Source: Eriocheir sinensis (Eukaryota > Arthropoda > Malacostraca > Decapoda > Varunidae). From it: a stretch of 64,000 bases of DNA. Under the pieces are notes generated by a model. That model worked only from the letters and a program-made list of their open reading frames with translations, did no database searches and had not been told where the DNA came from. The stretch is from positions 5,254,737-5,318,736 of the forward strand of contig NC_066553.1 in NCBI RefSeq assembly GCF_024679095.1, read 5' to 3'. Each line of letters begins with the position of its first letter. Position 1 is the stretch's first letter. Both the position numbers and the translations under genes were made by a program. Positions 24,451 to 38,179 of the stretch are shown here, piece by piece.

Positions 24451-24475
24451 TAATAATAATAATAATGAAGATAAA
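23578..24475. repeat. (GAT)n/(GGT)n, (CAC)n/(CAA)n, (AAT)n, (CAGA)n cluster
   Basis: GAT/GGT lies at 23578-23700, CAC at 23731-23765, and a 250 bp mixed CAC/CAA array at 23858-24100. (AAT)n lies at 24147-24223, GA then CAGA at 24290-24345, and (AAT)n at 24386-24470. GGT on the left and CAC on the right are complementary and could fold. Confidence 0.93.
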
Positions 24476-24759
24476 AAGGAAGCATAAAGGGGAGCTAGAT
24501 GATAAAAGATAAGGAAGCCAACACAAGATTATGATACTAAGATTAATTAGGAGAACAAGAACAAGAGAAAGAAGAAGAGGGAAGAAAGAAAAATAATAAG
24601 GAATCAACGGAAAGAAGAATAAAGAGGAGAAAAAAATAACAAGAGAAGACAAAAATAAGAGGAAGACAAGGAGAAGAAAACTTACAATAATCTGCAAAAT
24701 GAAAAGAAGAAAACAAAAGAAAAAAAGAAGAAATAATAATAAGAGGAAGAACGAACGCC

Positions 24760-24875
24760 CTCACCCTCTTCTTCTTCTTCTTCTTCTTCTTCTTCTTCTT
24801 CATTCCTCTTTCTCCTCCTACGTCTCCTCCTCCTTTTCTTCTTTACATCTGTCTGTCTGTCTGTCTGTCTGTGCG
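24760..24875. repeat. (CTT)n and (CTGT)n
   Basis: CTT repeats lie at about 24767-24800 and CTGT repeats at about 24849-24873. Confidence 0.93.
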
Positions 24876-24889
24876 CACTCCGAGTAATG

Positions 24890-25330
24890 AGAGAAGAAAA
24901 AAAAGAGAACAGAAAAAGAAAAAATGGTGGAAAAAATGACAAAAAGTAAATATAGGATGAAGATAATGATGATGATGATGAGGAGGAGGAGGGTGGTGAT
25001 GATGATGATGATGATGAAGAAAGGAAAGAGAACAAGAAAAAAAGGAGAAAAGAAAAAGAAAAAGGTGGAAAAATGACAAAAAGTAAATAAAGGAAGAAAC
25101 TAATGATGATGACGATGATGCTTATAATGATGATGAGGGTGGTGATGATGATGATAATGAAAAAAAGAGAACAAGAAAAAAAGGAGAAAAGAAAAAGAAA
25201 AGAAAGGTGGAAAAAATTACAAAAAGTAAATAAATGAAGAAACTAATGATGATGACGATGATGATTATGATGATGATGAGGGTGATGATAATGAGGATGA
25301 TGATGATGAAGAAAAGTAAGAAAACAAGAA
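24890..25330. repeat. GAT/AAAG minisatellite, about 125 bp, three units
   Basis: GAACA-GAAAA...GGTGGAAAAA...AAAAAGTAAATA followed by a GATGATGATG block recurs from about 24905, 25028 and 25167. Each unit ends in a variable GAT array. Confidence 0.85.
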
Positions 25331-25374
25331 AACAAGAAGAGTAAACACAAAAAAACACTATCTCAGTCATCGAT

Positions 25375-26220
25375 TTATTCATTTGCTCATCCATCTATTT
25401 GTCTGTATCTCACTAACTCACCCACCAGTCCATTCCACTCATCCACTTATCTGTCTGTCATCCACTCACCCACCTACCACACCCACATACCCTGTCCTAT
25501 CCATTTATTCATTTCACCCATTCACTATCACAGTTCTTCATCCATTTCTCCATCACTATCTGTTCCTGTAATCCACTCATCCACCTAGTCATTAATTTAC
25601 ATATATACCTGTGTCTGTTTCCCTCATCCATCTAACCAGCTATCATTTATATTTGCCTGTCACCTCTTCATCCATTCATCCATCTCTGTCTGTCCCTGCC
25701 GTTCATTCACCCATCTATTCAAGCACTTAATTCTTCAATCCTTCTGTTTCTCTCTCTTAGTCATCCATTCAACTATCTACCTCTTTTTTCGTCTATTTTC
25801 AATCTCTCCATTTTCTTTAGCAATCATTATCTATTTATCTCTAGTATCTGTTTCTATTCAACCACTTACTACTTCAATCATTCTGTTTCTCTCTTACTCA
25901 TCTATTCAACTATCTATCTCTTTTTCCGTCTATTATCCATTTCTATTTTTCTTTAGCAATCATTATCTATTTATCTCTCGTATCTGCTTTTTCATCTATC
26001 TTCCACTAGCTATCACCTCTATCTATGTAACCCTAGTTATCTATTTTTCATCTCTATCTCTATCACGCAACTGATCATTAAACTATTATTCTACATTCCT
26101 GTCTATCTATCTATCAGTACATCTATCTATACATCCAACTCTCAACACATCCAGTGATCTATCTCTCCTTCTGTCTCTCCTTCTGTTTCTGTCTCTGCCC
26201 CTCTCCGTCTCTCTATTCTT
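25375..26220. repeat. ATCC/ATCT-rich degenerate tract with an internal 130 bp duplication
   Basis: CATCCATC- and TATCTATC-type steps dominate. Two adjacent units of about 130 bp share TCATCCATTCAACTATCTA (about 25762) or a near copy (about 25898), and CTTTAGCAATCATTATCTAT at about 25816 and about 25951. No gene. Confidence 0.75.
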
Positions 26221-26315
26221 CGGGTTTAATGAGTTTCTGATCCTCTTCTTCTACTCGCGGAAACGGTTTGGGCGGTGGCTGAATGCGATTGGTTTAGTTA
26301 AGGTTCAGTGGACCC

Positions 26316-26858
26316 TCCTCCTCCTCCTCCTCCTCCTCCTCCTCCTCCTCCTCCTCCTCTTCCCCTTCCTCTTCCTCCTCCTCCTTCTTCATTAGTGCGG
26401 CCATTATGTCTCTTTTACCGGAGATGACTGTACTGGTGGTGGTGGTGGTGATGGTGGTGGAGGGGAAAAATTGTGAGGGTCATGAGGAAAGGGGGTGGTG
26501 GTGGTGGTGGTGGTGTTTGTTGTGGTAGTGGTGGTGATGGTGAGAAAAGAATGGGTGGTTGTTTTGGTGGTGGTGATGGTGTTAGCTTGCAGTGGTAGAG
26601 CGATGGTGTTGATGGTGATAATGGTGATGAAAATGAGCGGAACAGTGATGGTGAAAATAGCGGTGTTTGTAGTGATGGTGATGAAAATGAAAATGATAAT
26701 GAAAGAAGGTCGTGGTGATGATACTGATAGTGATGATAAGTAGTGACAGCCGTTGTAGTGAGAGTGAAAATAAAGATAGTGAATGGAAGGTGAAGGATGA
26801 GCCTTTTGAATGGTGATGATAGTGATGATGGTGGTGGTGGTGGTGAAGGTGGTAATAC

Positions 26859-26900
<42 letters not shown>

Positions 26901-27001
26901 GTTTGGTGATGAAAGGTGGTGGTGGTGATGGTGGTGGTTATGGTTAATAGGTAATGATGAGCGTGGTGATGGTAGTGGTTATATAGTAGTGGTAGTGAAT
27001 G

Positions 27002-27039
<38 letters not shown>

Positions 27040-27350
27040 TGTGGTAAGGTAAAGGATATTGGCAGTACATGTGGTGGTGTTGGTCTTTGAAGTGGTGGTG
27101 GTGATCGAGGTAGTGGTGGTGGTGGTGGTGGTGTTGGTGGTGGAATACATTTGCAAGGGGCATTTACTGTTGTTATTGCGGCTGGTCATATTGCTGCTCT
27201 CGTTGGTGGTGAGGCGGGGGGGGGGCGGGGGGGGAGTGGTGGTGGTGGTGGTATTGTTCCTTCTCGCCCGGCGTGGTGGTGTTGGTGGTGGTACTGATGA
27301 CGGTGGTGGTGTTTATTGGTGTTGTTGCTCACTAAAACCAATGCTTGCAC
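26316..27350. repeat. (CTC)n then GGT/GAT-rich domain with (GA)n and (GTA)n
   Basis: (CTC)n lies at 26316-26360. GGT/GAT imperfect repeats run from 26430 to 27330, with (GA)n at 26861-26893 and (GTA)n at 27003-27036 inside. Val- and Gly-rich open frames here are repeat translations. Confidence 0.88.
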
Positions 27351-27365
27351 AGTCAACACCATTCA

Positions 27366-27366
<1 letters not shown>

Positions 27367-27423
<57 letters not shown>

Positions 27424-28193
27424 AGAGAGAAGGCGCAAAACCAATAACCAAAAAGTATCATGTAAGAAAAAAAAGAAAAAAAGAAAAAAAAATCAGGGCC
27501 CCTCAATTCAGTACATCATCAGTGGAATTTCCGATGGCGAGGAGGAGGAGGAGGAGGAGGAGGAGGAGGAGGAGGAGGAGGAGGAGGAGGAGGAGGAGTA
27601 GGAGGAGAAAAAGAAGAAGACGAAGAACGAGAACAAAAAGAAGAGGATGTGATGTGAGAGATGAAAAAGTCGGAGGAAGCACCACAAGAAGAAGAAGAAG
27701 AAGAAGAAGAAGAAGAAGAAGAAGAAGAAGAAGAAGAGTAAAAGTAGAAGACAACTGGGTGGAGGAAAATTATGGAGGAAGGATTGGTGAAGAAGAAAGG
27801 AATGAGGGCAAGGAGGAAGGAAGGAAGAAGAAGAAAAAGAAGAAGAAGAGAAGGATGCATCGTGACAAGAAGAAGGAGAATTAGAAGCAGGAGGAGGAGG
27901 AGGAGAAGAAGTAGAAGAAGAAGAAGAAGAAGAAGGTAAAATTAGGAAATAGGGTGGAAGAAAATAATGAAGAGACACGGCAAAGAAGAAATAAATGAGG
28001 ACAAACAGAAGAAGAAGAAGAAGAGGAGGAGTGGTAGTGGGAGGTTGAATGAGAAGGAGCTTGGAGAAAGGTCTAAAAGAGGTAAGATTGGAGGAGGAGG
28101 AAGAGGAGGAGGAGGAGGAGGAGGTGTTTTTCCTCGTTATAAAAGAAACTGGGTTGTGATTGAGGAGAAGAACCCACCAAAAGCAATGATATG

Positions 28194-28256
<63 letters not shown>

Positions 28257-28335
28257 GAGGTAAGTCGTGCAAGAAGAGGAGGAAAAAGAGAAGGAGAAGG
28301 AGGAGGAGGAGGAGGAGGAGGAGGAGGAGGAGGAG
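27367..28335. repeat. (GT)n, (GA)n, (GGA)n, (GAA)n cluster
   Basis: (GT)n 27368-27400 passes into (GA)n to 27430. (GGA)n lies at 27540-27604, (GAA)n 27688-27736, purine-rich sequence to 28130, (GT)n 28197-28254 and (GGA)n 28297-28335. Confidence 0.93.
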
Positions 28336-28381
28336 CTCGACAAAAGAGAAAATAAGAAGAGTGTATCTGTGAGGATGGAAC

Positions 28382-28383
<2 letters not shown>

Positions 28384-28455
<72 letters not shown>

Positions 28456-28845
28456 CATGTTCTTATTTGGGGAAAGAGGAGAAGGAGGAAGAAGAAGAGG
28501 TTTGTAAAAGGGGGAAGAGGAGAGTTTTTGTGCTTTCCAGGAGAGAGAAGATGAGGAGTAGGAGGAGGAAGAGGCGGAAAGTTGGTTCCAAAGAATGGGT
28601 TTCCGGGTAAAAAAAAATAAAGAAAAGGAGGAAGAAGAGGAAGACGAAGAAAAAGAAAACAATAATTACAAAAAAAATAATCAGAGGAAGTAGTTGCAGT
28701 AGTAATAACAGCAGCAGTAGTAGTAGTAGTAGTAATAGTAGTAGCAACAGCATTACTAATAATAAAGATAATATTTCTAAAGACAACAAATATACCAGTA
28801 AAAAAATACGAAAAAATGGAAAGAGCAATAATAATAAAAAATAGC

Positions 28846-28889
<44 letters not shown>

Positions 28890-29103
28890 TAATAATAATA
28901 ATAATAATAATAATAATATAATAACAATAATAATAATAATAAAGATAGCAAACGTAGAAACAAATAAAAAAGACATCGAAGGGAAAATAAAAACCAGATA
29001 TCTAAAATTGGAGAAGGGGGAAAATGAAAAGGAGTCGAGAAAAAAAAAAGTTTGAAAATAAATAGAAAATATAGAACGATCTGTTGGACCGTAAAAAGTG
29101 AAC

Positions 29104-29160
<57 letters not shown>

Positions 29161-29239
29161 CTACCCGTCCCTTCCTCTTCATGAATGTTTTGTCGACCCC
29201 GAAAAGCCGTTGTTTTAGGACTGGCAAATGTGTGTGTAT

Positions 29240-29277
<38 letters not shown>
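28384..29277. repeat. (GA)n, (GTA)n, (AAT)n, (GA)n, (GT)n cluster
   Basis: (GA)n 28384-28453, GTA/GCA 28690-28745, (AAT)n 28848-28935, (GA)n 29107-29158 and (GT)n 29229-29277, with A-rich spacers. Confidence 0.93.
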
Positions 29278-29279
<2 letters not shown>

Positions 29280-29600
29280 GCTAAGTGAACATTGATTAAG
29301 TAACGACTCTCCGTGTAATGGGTGAAAAGAATAAACAATAAAATAAATGTGTTTGTTATTGCGAGAGAAGAATTGTTATTGTGAAAGAAGAATATTTGTA
29401 AGTTTATTGCATTGTTTTTGCCGTGATGTTGTGATGCAGAAAGTGAAGGTTTTACTATTTTCCATCAACATTATTTTATTCTATTCTTTTTTATCTATTA
29501 TTATTTTAGTGTTTTATTTGATTTCCCTGAAGTGTCGCGAATGTCACTGATTGTTATAGTAAATGCATCTTTGAGTTGTGTAAATATGGCCACCTTTTTA
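29278..29600. other. AT-rich sequence, no gene seen
   Basis: A/T-rich, fairly complex, with only short frames. A 67-codon frame (29347-29550) has no recognisable features. It borders a SINE on its right. Confidence 0.4.
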
Positions 29601-29612
29601 TTTTTTTTGACT

Positions 29613-29925
29613 TAGGTAAGGTAAGGTACAGTTGTGGGCATACGGTATAGCTGCGCGTGACCTCAATGCTCATATCCGTTGCATTTCCCTTGAGTTTTCG
29701 GCGGTAAGAACCCATGACCGCAAGACACCGGGCCAGGTAGACATCCAGGTTACCACAGTTTACCTTCCCCAAGTTTCCCCAGGTACCCATTTATCGACCA
29801 ACCCGATTGTGAGTATGAATAGCTGTGTGAGATATACGCCGATTGACTTCCCGGGCTGGAATTCGAACACGGACCCGCTAATACGTAGTTCAAGCACGCT
29901 AATCACTGCACCATGGAAGCGTTTA
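29613..29925 (-). mobile_element. tRNA-derived SINE family B, full-length copy
   Basis: On the minus strand the head has an A box TGGTGCAGTGATTAG (29913-29899) and a B-box-like GTTCGAATTCC (about 29869-29859). The body contains GTCGATAAATGGGTACCTGG (about 29803-29784) and ends in a short GTAAGGTAAGG-like tail (29613-29630, plus-strand sense). The segment around GGGTACCTGGGGA is also present at 36523-36540, which defines a second, partial copy. The anticodon arm is too diverged to name the parent tRNA. Confidence 0.8.
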
Positions 29926-30094
29926 TGTTGAAAGACTGATCCTCGTTTGTTTGTGTTCGGATAAATGATGTGAAGGGATTTGCTCTTTGTAGTATTGCGG
30001 AGAAAAAATATCAGCAAGAACACATTTAGCCGTTTGTTGTGGAAAGGGATCAGCGTTCAAGTGTTTAGGCGGCTTAAATCATTGACTTTTGCTC

Positions 30095-30300
30095 GTTGTT
30101 GTTGTTGTTGGTGGTGGTGGTGGTGGTGGTGGTGGTTGTTGCTGTTGTTGTTGGTGGTGGTGGTGGTGGTTGATGTTGGTGGTGGTGTTGTTGTTGGTGG
30201 TGGGTGTTGTTGTTGTTGTTGGTTGTGGTTGTTATTGGTGGTGGTTGTGGTTGTTGTTCTTGTTGCTGTTGTTGTTGTTTATATATTTGAGGTTTACCAA
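30095..30300. repeat. (GGT)n/(GTT)n array
   Basis: Mixed GTT and GGT repeats of about 190 bp on the plus strand, G-rich enough to form G-quadruplex. Confidence 0.92.
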
Positions 30301-30648
30301 GTGACGTGTTTATATCAAGTGGTATTAATGTGTGTGAGTTTGTTTGTTTGTTTATCTGTAAATATTCGTAAGTTATGAGTTTTTAATTGTCCAGGTGGTG
30401 TTAGTGTGTACCGTTTTGCTTGTTCTGACTCATTGTGTTTTTTTTGTCATTTTAATTACTTTTTTTTACATTTATTTTCCATTTCTTCCTTAATCTCGGT
30501 TTTTTTTATTTGTTATTTTTTGTTTGTGTGTTTTTTATCGATTTTCTGCAATAGTTATTTTGTTCATATTCATTTTTGTTTATTTTGTTCATTCATATTT
30601 TGTTCATTTTGTACACGCGACATTAATTTTAGCAACCTTAATTAAAAT

Positions 30649-30650
30649 CA

Positions 30651-30702
<52 letters not shown>
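30649..30702. repeat. (CA)n microsatellite
   Basis: Pure CA of about 54 bp. Confidence 0.96.
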
Positions 30703-30705
<3 letters not shown>

Positions 30706-30989
30706 ATTAATGTATATACTTAACCAATAAAAAACACATCAATTCGAGGCTTTTAATTGAGGTAAATGTACGCGGTATTATAATCAATGAATGTGATTTG
30801 TTAACGCCCTTTACAATTTTCTACTTTGCTTCTTTTTGTTTATTTTTTTCTCGTTTATCTCTCTCTTTCTCTTTATATGTTCCCCTTGCTCACTCCTCTC
30901 CCCATTTATCATTTTTATTTGTTGTTTATTTTCTTTCGTCCTTCACTCCTTGTTTTTTTATCACTATTTGTTTATTATTTCTTATCAGT

Positions 30990-30991
<2 letters not shown>

Positions 30992-31027
<36 letters not shown>
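30992..31027. repeat. (CT)n microsatellite
   Basis: Pure CT of about 36 bp. Confidence 0.95.
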
Positions 31028-31029
<2 letters not shown>

Positions 31030-31139
31030 TATTTCCATTTTTTTATACTTTTTGTTAACTTTTCTCTTTGTTTTGCTCATTCTGTTCATTCATGTTCATC
31101 TTTGTTCATGGACGTTCTTTTTTCCTTCATTTTGTTCAC

Positions 31140-31400
31140 ATGACAATATAATATGACAACTAGCATAATGAAGTAATATGATGAATTAATATAATGAATG
31201 ACCTTTATTTACATCGGCAAAGGGTGGGTTAAGTTTAATTATATCATTAGTGGGTTCAATAATGTGTTCTGTGACCCAAGAAATTTAACCATAATGACCT
31301 TTGATTTTTAATTCAGTGATCTAATGATGACGAAGGCAAAGTAGGAAGGGAAGAAGAAGCTCTCGACTGTATATATTAAAAAAAAAGGAGAGATAGAAAA
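31140..31400. other. AT-rich complex stretch, no gene; possible nuclear-receptor half-sites
   Basis: The stretch is complex and AT-rich, and holds two TGACCTTT half-sites (about 31200 and 31294) and several TAAT cores. It might be conserved regulatory DNA, but such short motifs occur often by chance. Confidence 0.25.
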
Positions 31401-31622
31401 GAATCATAAAGGCTTTGATTTTTTTTAAACTATTGATCACAGCGTAAAAAAATGACGAGTGGGAATTTTAATGATGAAAGTGCGTGATTATGATAGGGGT
31501 CGTGGGTGGTGGGAAGGGGGGAGGGGGAGTTGACATGGGTAGTGGCGGGGTGAAAGGGAGGGAGGGGAGGGAGAGGGGACAGGGGTGGTGGGAGTGGATG
31601 GGAAGGGGAGGAAGGGAGGAGC

Positions 31623-31625
<3 letters not shown>

Positions 31626-31682
<57 letters not shown>
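31626..31682. repeat. (GT)n microsatellite
   Basis: Pure GT of about 56 bp after a G-rich purine stretch (31495-31620). Confidence 0.96.
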
Positions 31683-31685
<3 letters not shown>

Positions 31686-31807
31686 CTAAAATAATTATAA
31701 ATGTGTGTGTTTTGTGCATGGCTTGACGTAATTAATGATTTATTTGCATGAAGTAACGCTGACTGAAGTGGTTTTGTTTGTTTGAATATATATGAATGCC
31801 AGTGATT

Positions 31808-31946
<139 letters not shown>

Positions 31947-32301
31947 GGAAAGAAAGAAAAAAGAGAATGTATAAAAACTCACGTGAAATATCGCTCGTTG
32001 GTGATGAGAAAGGAAAGGCATAAATAAACCTAATTAAAAAACAGGATGAAACAGGAAAAAGTTAAAAGAGAGGTTGATGGAAGTAAAACGCATTAAAAAA
32101 GACTGAAAAGGGTACAAAAAGAGGTAAAGTAAATATAGTGATTAGGGTTAAATGCGTTCCGTGAAAATATAAATAAATAGTGAAGGTTTTTTTAGTTTGT
32201 TTGTTCGTTTGTGAGTTGAAAATAAACACACACAAGCACATTAAACTCCATTTTTCAAAGCCAACAGTAGCGAATCATGAAATACGAATAAAAAAAACTT
32301 A

Positions 32302-34250
<1,949 letters not shown>

Positions 34251-34314
34251 CTTTTGAGCAATTTAGAAAGGCCTCCCCTTCATTTTCTCTGCTGGCAATA
34301 AGCGTGAGGAAGAT

Positions 34315-34350
34315 GAAGAGGAGGAGGAGGAGGAGGAGGAGGAGGCGGAG
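34315..34350. repeat. (GGA)n microsatellite
   Basis: Short GGA array in purine-rich sequence. Confidence 0.9.
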
Positions 34351-34458
34351 GTGAAAAAGAAAATATTTAGAAGAAGAAAAATGAAAGAGAATGTGAACCG
34401 AGAGAGTCAATGAATGAAAGACTGAGGAGAAGAAAATAGTCTCTCTCTCTCTCTCTCT

Positions 34459-34591
34459 CACCCTGACCGATTTAGTATATAGACTAAATATCTAAGATTA
34501 TACTTGCCTTGACAAATTTAGTTCAGTGGGTGCAAAAAACTCTACGGAAAGGGCTTGCCGTGTTTTATATATCAAGGGTTTTCCACCGTGG

Positions 34592-34596
<5 letters not shown>
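34459..34596 (+). mobile_element. Repeat family 2 (CT-bounded), copy 2
   Basis: Runs from CACCCTGACCGATTTAGTAT to GTTTTCCACCGTGGATT, bounded by (CT)n at 34440-34459 and 34597-34644. It is collinear with 20218-20354. Differences are scattered point changes and a two-base deletion, so this is an independent copy. The left CT array is much shorter here (about 20 bp versus 97 bp), showing that the flanks vary while the core is kept. Confidence 0.75.

Positions 34597-34644
<48 letters not shown>
34597..34644. repeat. (CT)n microsatellite
   Basis: Pure CT of about 48 bp directly at the 3' end of repeat family 2 copy 2. Confidence 0.96.
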
Positions 34645-34650
<6 letters not shown>

Positions 34651-34839
34651 TATTATCTATACTATTATGTTTTTTTTTTGTTTTTTGGGTATTTATCACT
34701 CCAGTATTGATGATGGTGGTGGTGGTGATGATGGAGGTTGCAGCGGTGATGGCGGTGTTAGTGGTGATAGGAGCTTTATGGCGGTGGTGGTGAAAGACCC
34801 AATGAATACTAATACAGTTTGACCCATATTCCCAGACAT

Positions 34840-35760
34840 TTCAAAGGGGGGGTTACACACGCACAACCACCCACATTGGATAAGACTTTCGTAGAGTTTG
34901 AGTGTTAGGATTTCCATGGTTAAGTATAGATTTATAACCTTAGGGATAGTTTGACAAGGCTTCTGCACCATGAACGTGAAAAAAAACTTAAAACCCTGAC
35001 TAACTTCCTTGGTGGCTTTGTGGTTAATATTTAATGTGTGAGCCGAGAGGATCTTAGAATACGCACAGGTTCGAATACAAAGAAGAAGAACGTTAAGTAG
35101 CTGCTGTTCTGGGGCTTACACACCGACACTGGATAAGGTTTACAAAGAGGTTGTGATATTGGGGTTGTGATTCAGGGAGGGGATAGTTTATATGACCCCC
35201 TGTCCACCCAGCAGTGAACGGGTACCAGGTATTAATCGGGGGTTGTGTCCCGTCTCCTGGGGTTTATTCCCTTCTCCTATAATTCCTTCCCCTTCTGTCT
35301 CCCTCCGGCATATGATCACAGATGTTGCGCCGACTAAACGAAACTTTCCAACCTGCTGTACCATGAACGTTTAAAAGTTACATTCATGAGAACCCGACTT
35401 CTAATCTCCTTTCTGGTCTTTATAAATATTTGTTTTGAGAGCCGGCTTTCTTAGAGGTTGTTTTGATAGTTTGACAAGGCGTAGAAGTTGAGTTACTATT
35501 TTCCTTCCCTCCCTCCTTCCTTCCTTCCTTTCTTTCTTCCTTCCTTTCTTTTTTCCTTCCTTTGTTTTTGTTTTCTTATTTCTACTTAGTTTTATGTGCC
35601 TAGTAATTGTTTGACAAGGCCTCTGCACCATGAACGTTTAAACGCTCCCAAGAACCCAACCACTAATCTCCTTTGCGGCCTTGGGGAATAGTTATTGTGA
35701 GAGCCGAGAGCGTGGGAGAGTGTGAGCCTTTGTCAGAGCAGATACGGCTAACACGGGTTT
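34840..35760. repeat. Cluster of related dispersed repeat fragments (CACCATGAACGT family)
   Basis: A TTTGACAAGGC...TGCACCATGAACGT segment appears at about 34948, a related TGTACCATGAACGTTTAAA at 35356 and again TTTGACAAGGC at 35610. Each is followed by an ACCC..CTAATCTCCTTT-like stretch and then a tRNA-like segment such as GGTGGCTTTGTGGTTAATA (35011) with AGGTTCGAATAC (35066). A related TTACACAC...CACTGGATAAGG segment occurs near 34852 and 35118. These look like several broken copies of one SINE-like family, partly nested with SINE A. Confidence 0.6.
35193..35352 (+). mobile_element. SINE family A, 5'-truncated copy
   Basis: Matches the body of the SINE at 9766, from CCCCTGTCCACCCAGCAGTG through ATTAATCGGGGGTTGTGTCC to CGAAACTTTCCAAC, at about 90% identity by eye. 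The tRNA-like head is missing, as expected from truncated retroposition or from insertion into an older repeat. Confidence 0.85.
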
Positions 35761-35859
35761 ACCTTCTCATTCCAGACTGAGCTCCTTGGCGGTAGAGTCG
35801 TCAGCGCCGCATCAAATGACATACAGCCTTAACATCGAGTCATAGGCTGGGAGCGCAAA

Positions 35860-36485
35860 TCCCCAGCCAGTCTCTCAGCCAGTCTATCTTAGCATCCAAA
35901 TAGGCACTCAACCAGCCAGCCAGCCGACCAGTCATCCAGCGAATCTTACCATCCGAATAGCCAGCCAGTCAGCCAACCAGTCAACCAGCCAAACCCAGAA
36001 ACCAGGAAACCAAGCATCCACCCAACCACCAAAACTACCTACCACCCTGTCACTCAACCAGTCCGCCACCAAGCTCTAATTGGCAACCCTACCTCAGCCA
36101 ACCAGTCAGCTACCAAGCACAAATTGTCAACCCTAATTCAGTCAACCAGTTCAACCAGCCTGTCACCCATATAATAAACCAGATAGACAACCAAAAATAC
36201 ACATCGACCACCCCTCCAAGCAAACTCGCCATGAATTTAACCAAACCGCAGGCAGTCAACTAACTCGCCACTCACCCAAACCAGTCAACCAAACAGCTAG
36301 CCAGTCAACCAAACAGCCAAGTAGCCAACCGCACAGCCACCCAACCAAAATCGCCAGTCAATTAAACCTCAAGCTAATCGAGAAAACAACCCACTCATCC
36401 AGTCAACCACACCCAGTCGACCAAACCACACACCCAGCCAGCCCTCCGAACAGCTAACCGGTCAACCGTACAGCCACTAAGTCGG
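35860..36485. repeat. Degenerate CCAG/CAACCAG low-complexity tract
   Basis: CAGCCAGTCAACCAGCC-type steps run over more than 600 bp with no strict period. Slippage-decayed repeats give open frames of no significance. Confidence 0.8.
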
Positions 36486-36507
36486 CCGCAAATCTCCCTT
36501 TACGCGG

Positions 36508-36655
36508 CGGGTCGATGAATGGGTACCTGGGGACACCTGGCCAAGACAAACTGTGCTGTCTTGGAAATCACGGCCGCACTGGCGCCACGGGGGGACCGGA
36601 GCCGCAACGCACCCGACGGAGCGCCACGGACTCGGACGCAAGGACGGAAGAAGTG
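36508..36655 (+). mobile_element. SINE family B, partial copy (3' body)
   Basis: GGTCGATGAATGGGTACCTG (36509-36528) corresponds to the family B body at 29613-29925. Downstream the sequence diverges into a GC-rich stretch (CGGCCGCACTGGCGCCACGG) to about 36655, which may belong to a different subfamily's tail. No tRNA-like head is present. Confidence 0.6.
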
Positions 36656-36923
36656 GGTGAGTAGAGGAGAGCTTGTTGTGTTTTTGTATTCTCTTTTACT
36701 CCTTTGTTTTCTTCTCTATGGGTTTTTTTCTTTCTTTCGGGTGGGATGATGAATGAGAAGAATGTGTATGTGTTTGTGTGTGTTTTTTTCTTCTTGCTTT
36801 TTCTCTGGGTTTTTTTTTCGGGTAAGATGAAGATGAAAATGAAGGTAAGAATGTGTGTATGTTTGTGTGTTTCTCTGTTTTGTTCCTGTACGTTTTTATT
36901 TTTCGAATAAGAAGATGAAAAAA

Positions 36924-37037
<114 letters not shown>

Positions 37038-37207
37038 TGGTTTATTCATTTGAAATGATACCAATACAAGATAAACAGATACGAAGCGAAGGGAAGAAAC
37101 AAAGAAAGGAAAAGAAAATTGGGTAAAGATTAGTTTCACTAACACCCAGATATCTTGTTTCCTACTGTAACAACTGCTCGTTTGTTCTCATATATATATT
37201 TTACTCA

Positions 37208-37550
37208 CCTTTAAAGCTCCCGAGAAAACGTAGGAAAGACTGTAGCGATCAAAACAAGTGTGAAAATAGCCATGAAATATGTGTGAGAACCAGCACGTCT
37301 GTGGGCGGCGGAGTAGCCCCTAGCGCCCCGCGGCAGGCAAAACCCGCGGCTCACCATGGCTAAAATGCAAAAGGCTCTTACCTGCGGAGAGGCTTTGCCA
37401 CATTCGACCCCCCTGGGTTTCCACATTTCGTCGCATTAGGTTACTCAGAATTTCCGCGGCCGCCCGTGTTTGCATTTAACTTTAATCGCTTTTTTTCATA
37501 CTTGTTTTGACCTTAGCACTCTTTCCTACAATTTTTGGGGGGTTTAAAGG
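37208..37550. mobile_element. MITE family 3 (CCTTTAAA termini)
   Basis: The left arm has CCTTTAAAG at 37208 and, further in, GTAGGAAAGAC then CAAAACAAGTGTGAAAA. The right arm, read on the minus strand from 37550, gives CCTTTAAAC, GTAGGAAAGAG and CAAAACAAGTATGAAAA in the same order. The terminal inverted repeats are thus about 60 bp. The centre is GC-rich with CGCCCCGCGG. No target-site duplication is visible, so the exact ends are uncertain by a few bases. Confidence 0.75.
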
Positions 37551-38165
<615 letters not shown>

Positions 38166-38179
38166 GGAGGAGAAAGAAA

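Noticed and set aside
29632..29931. 99-codon plus-strand open frame
   Set aside because: It lies entirely within the antisense of SINE family B.
36519..36749. 76-codon plus-strand open frame
   Set aside because: It begins within a partial SINE body (GGGTACCTGGGGA) and has no protein signal.
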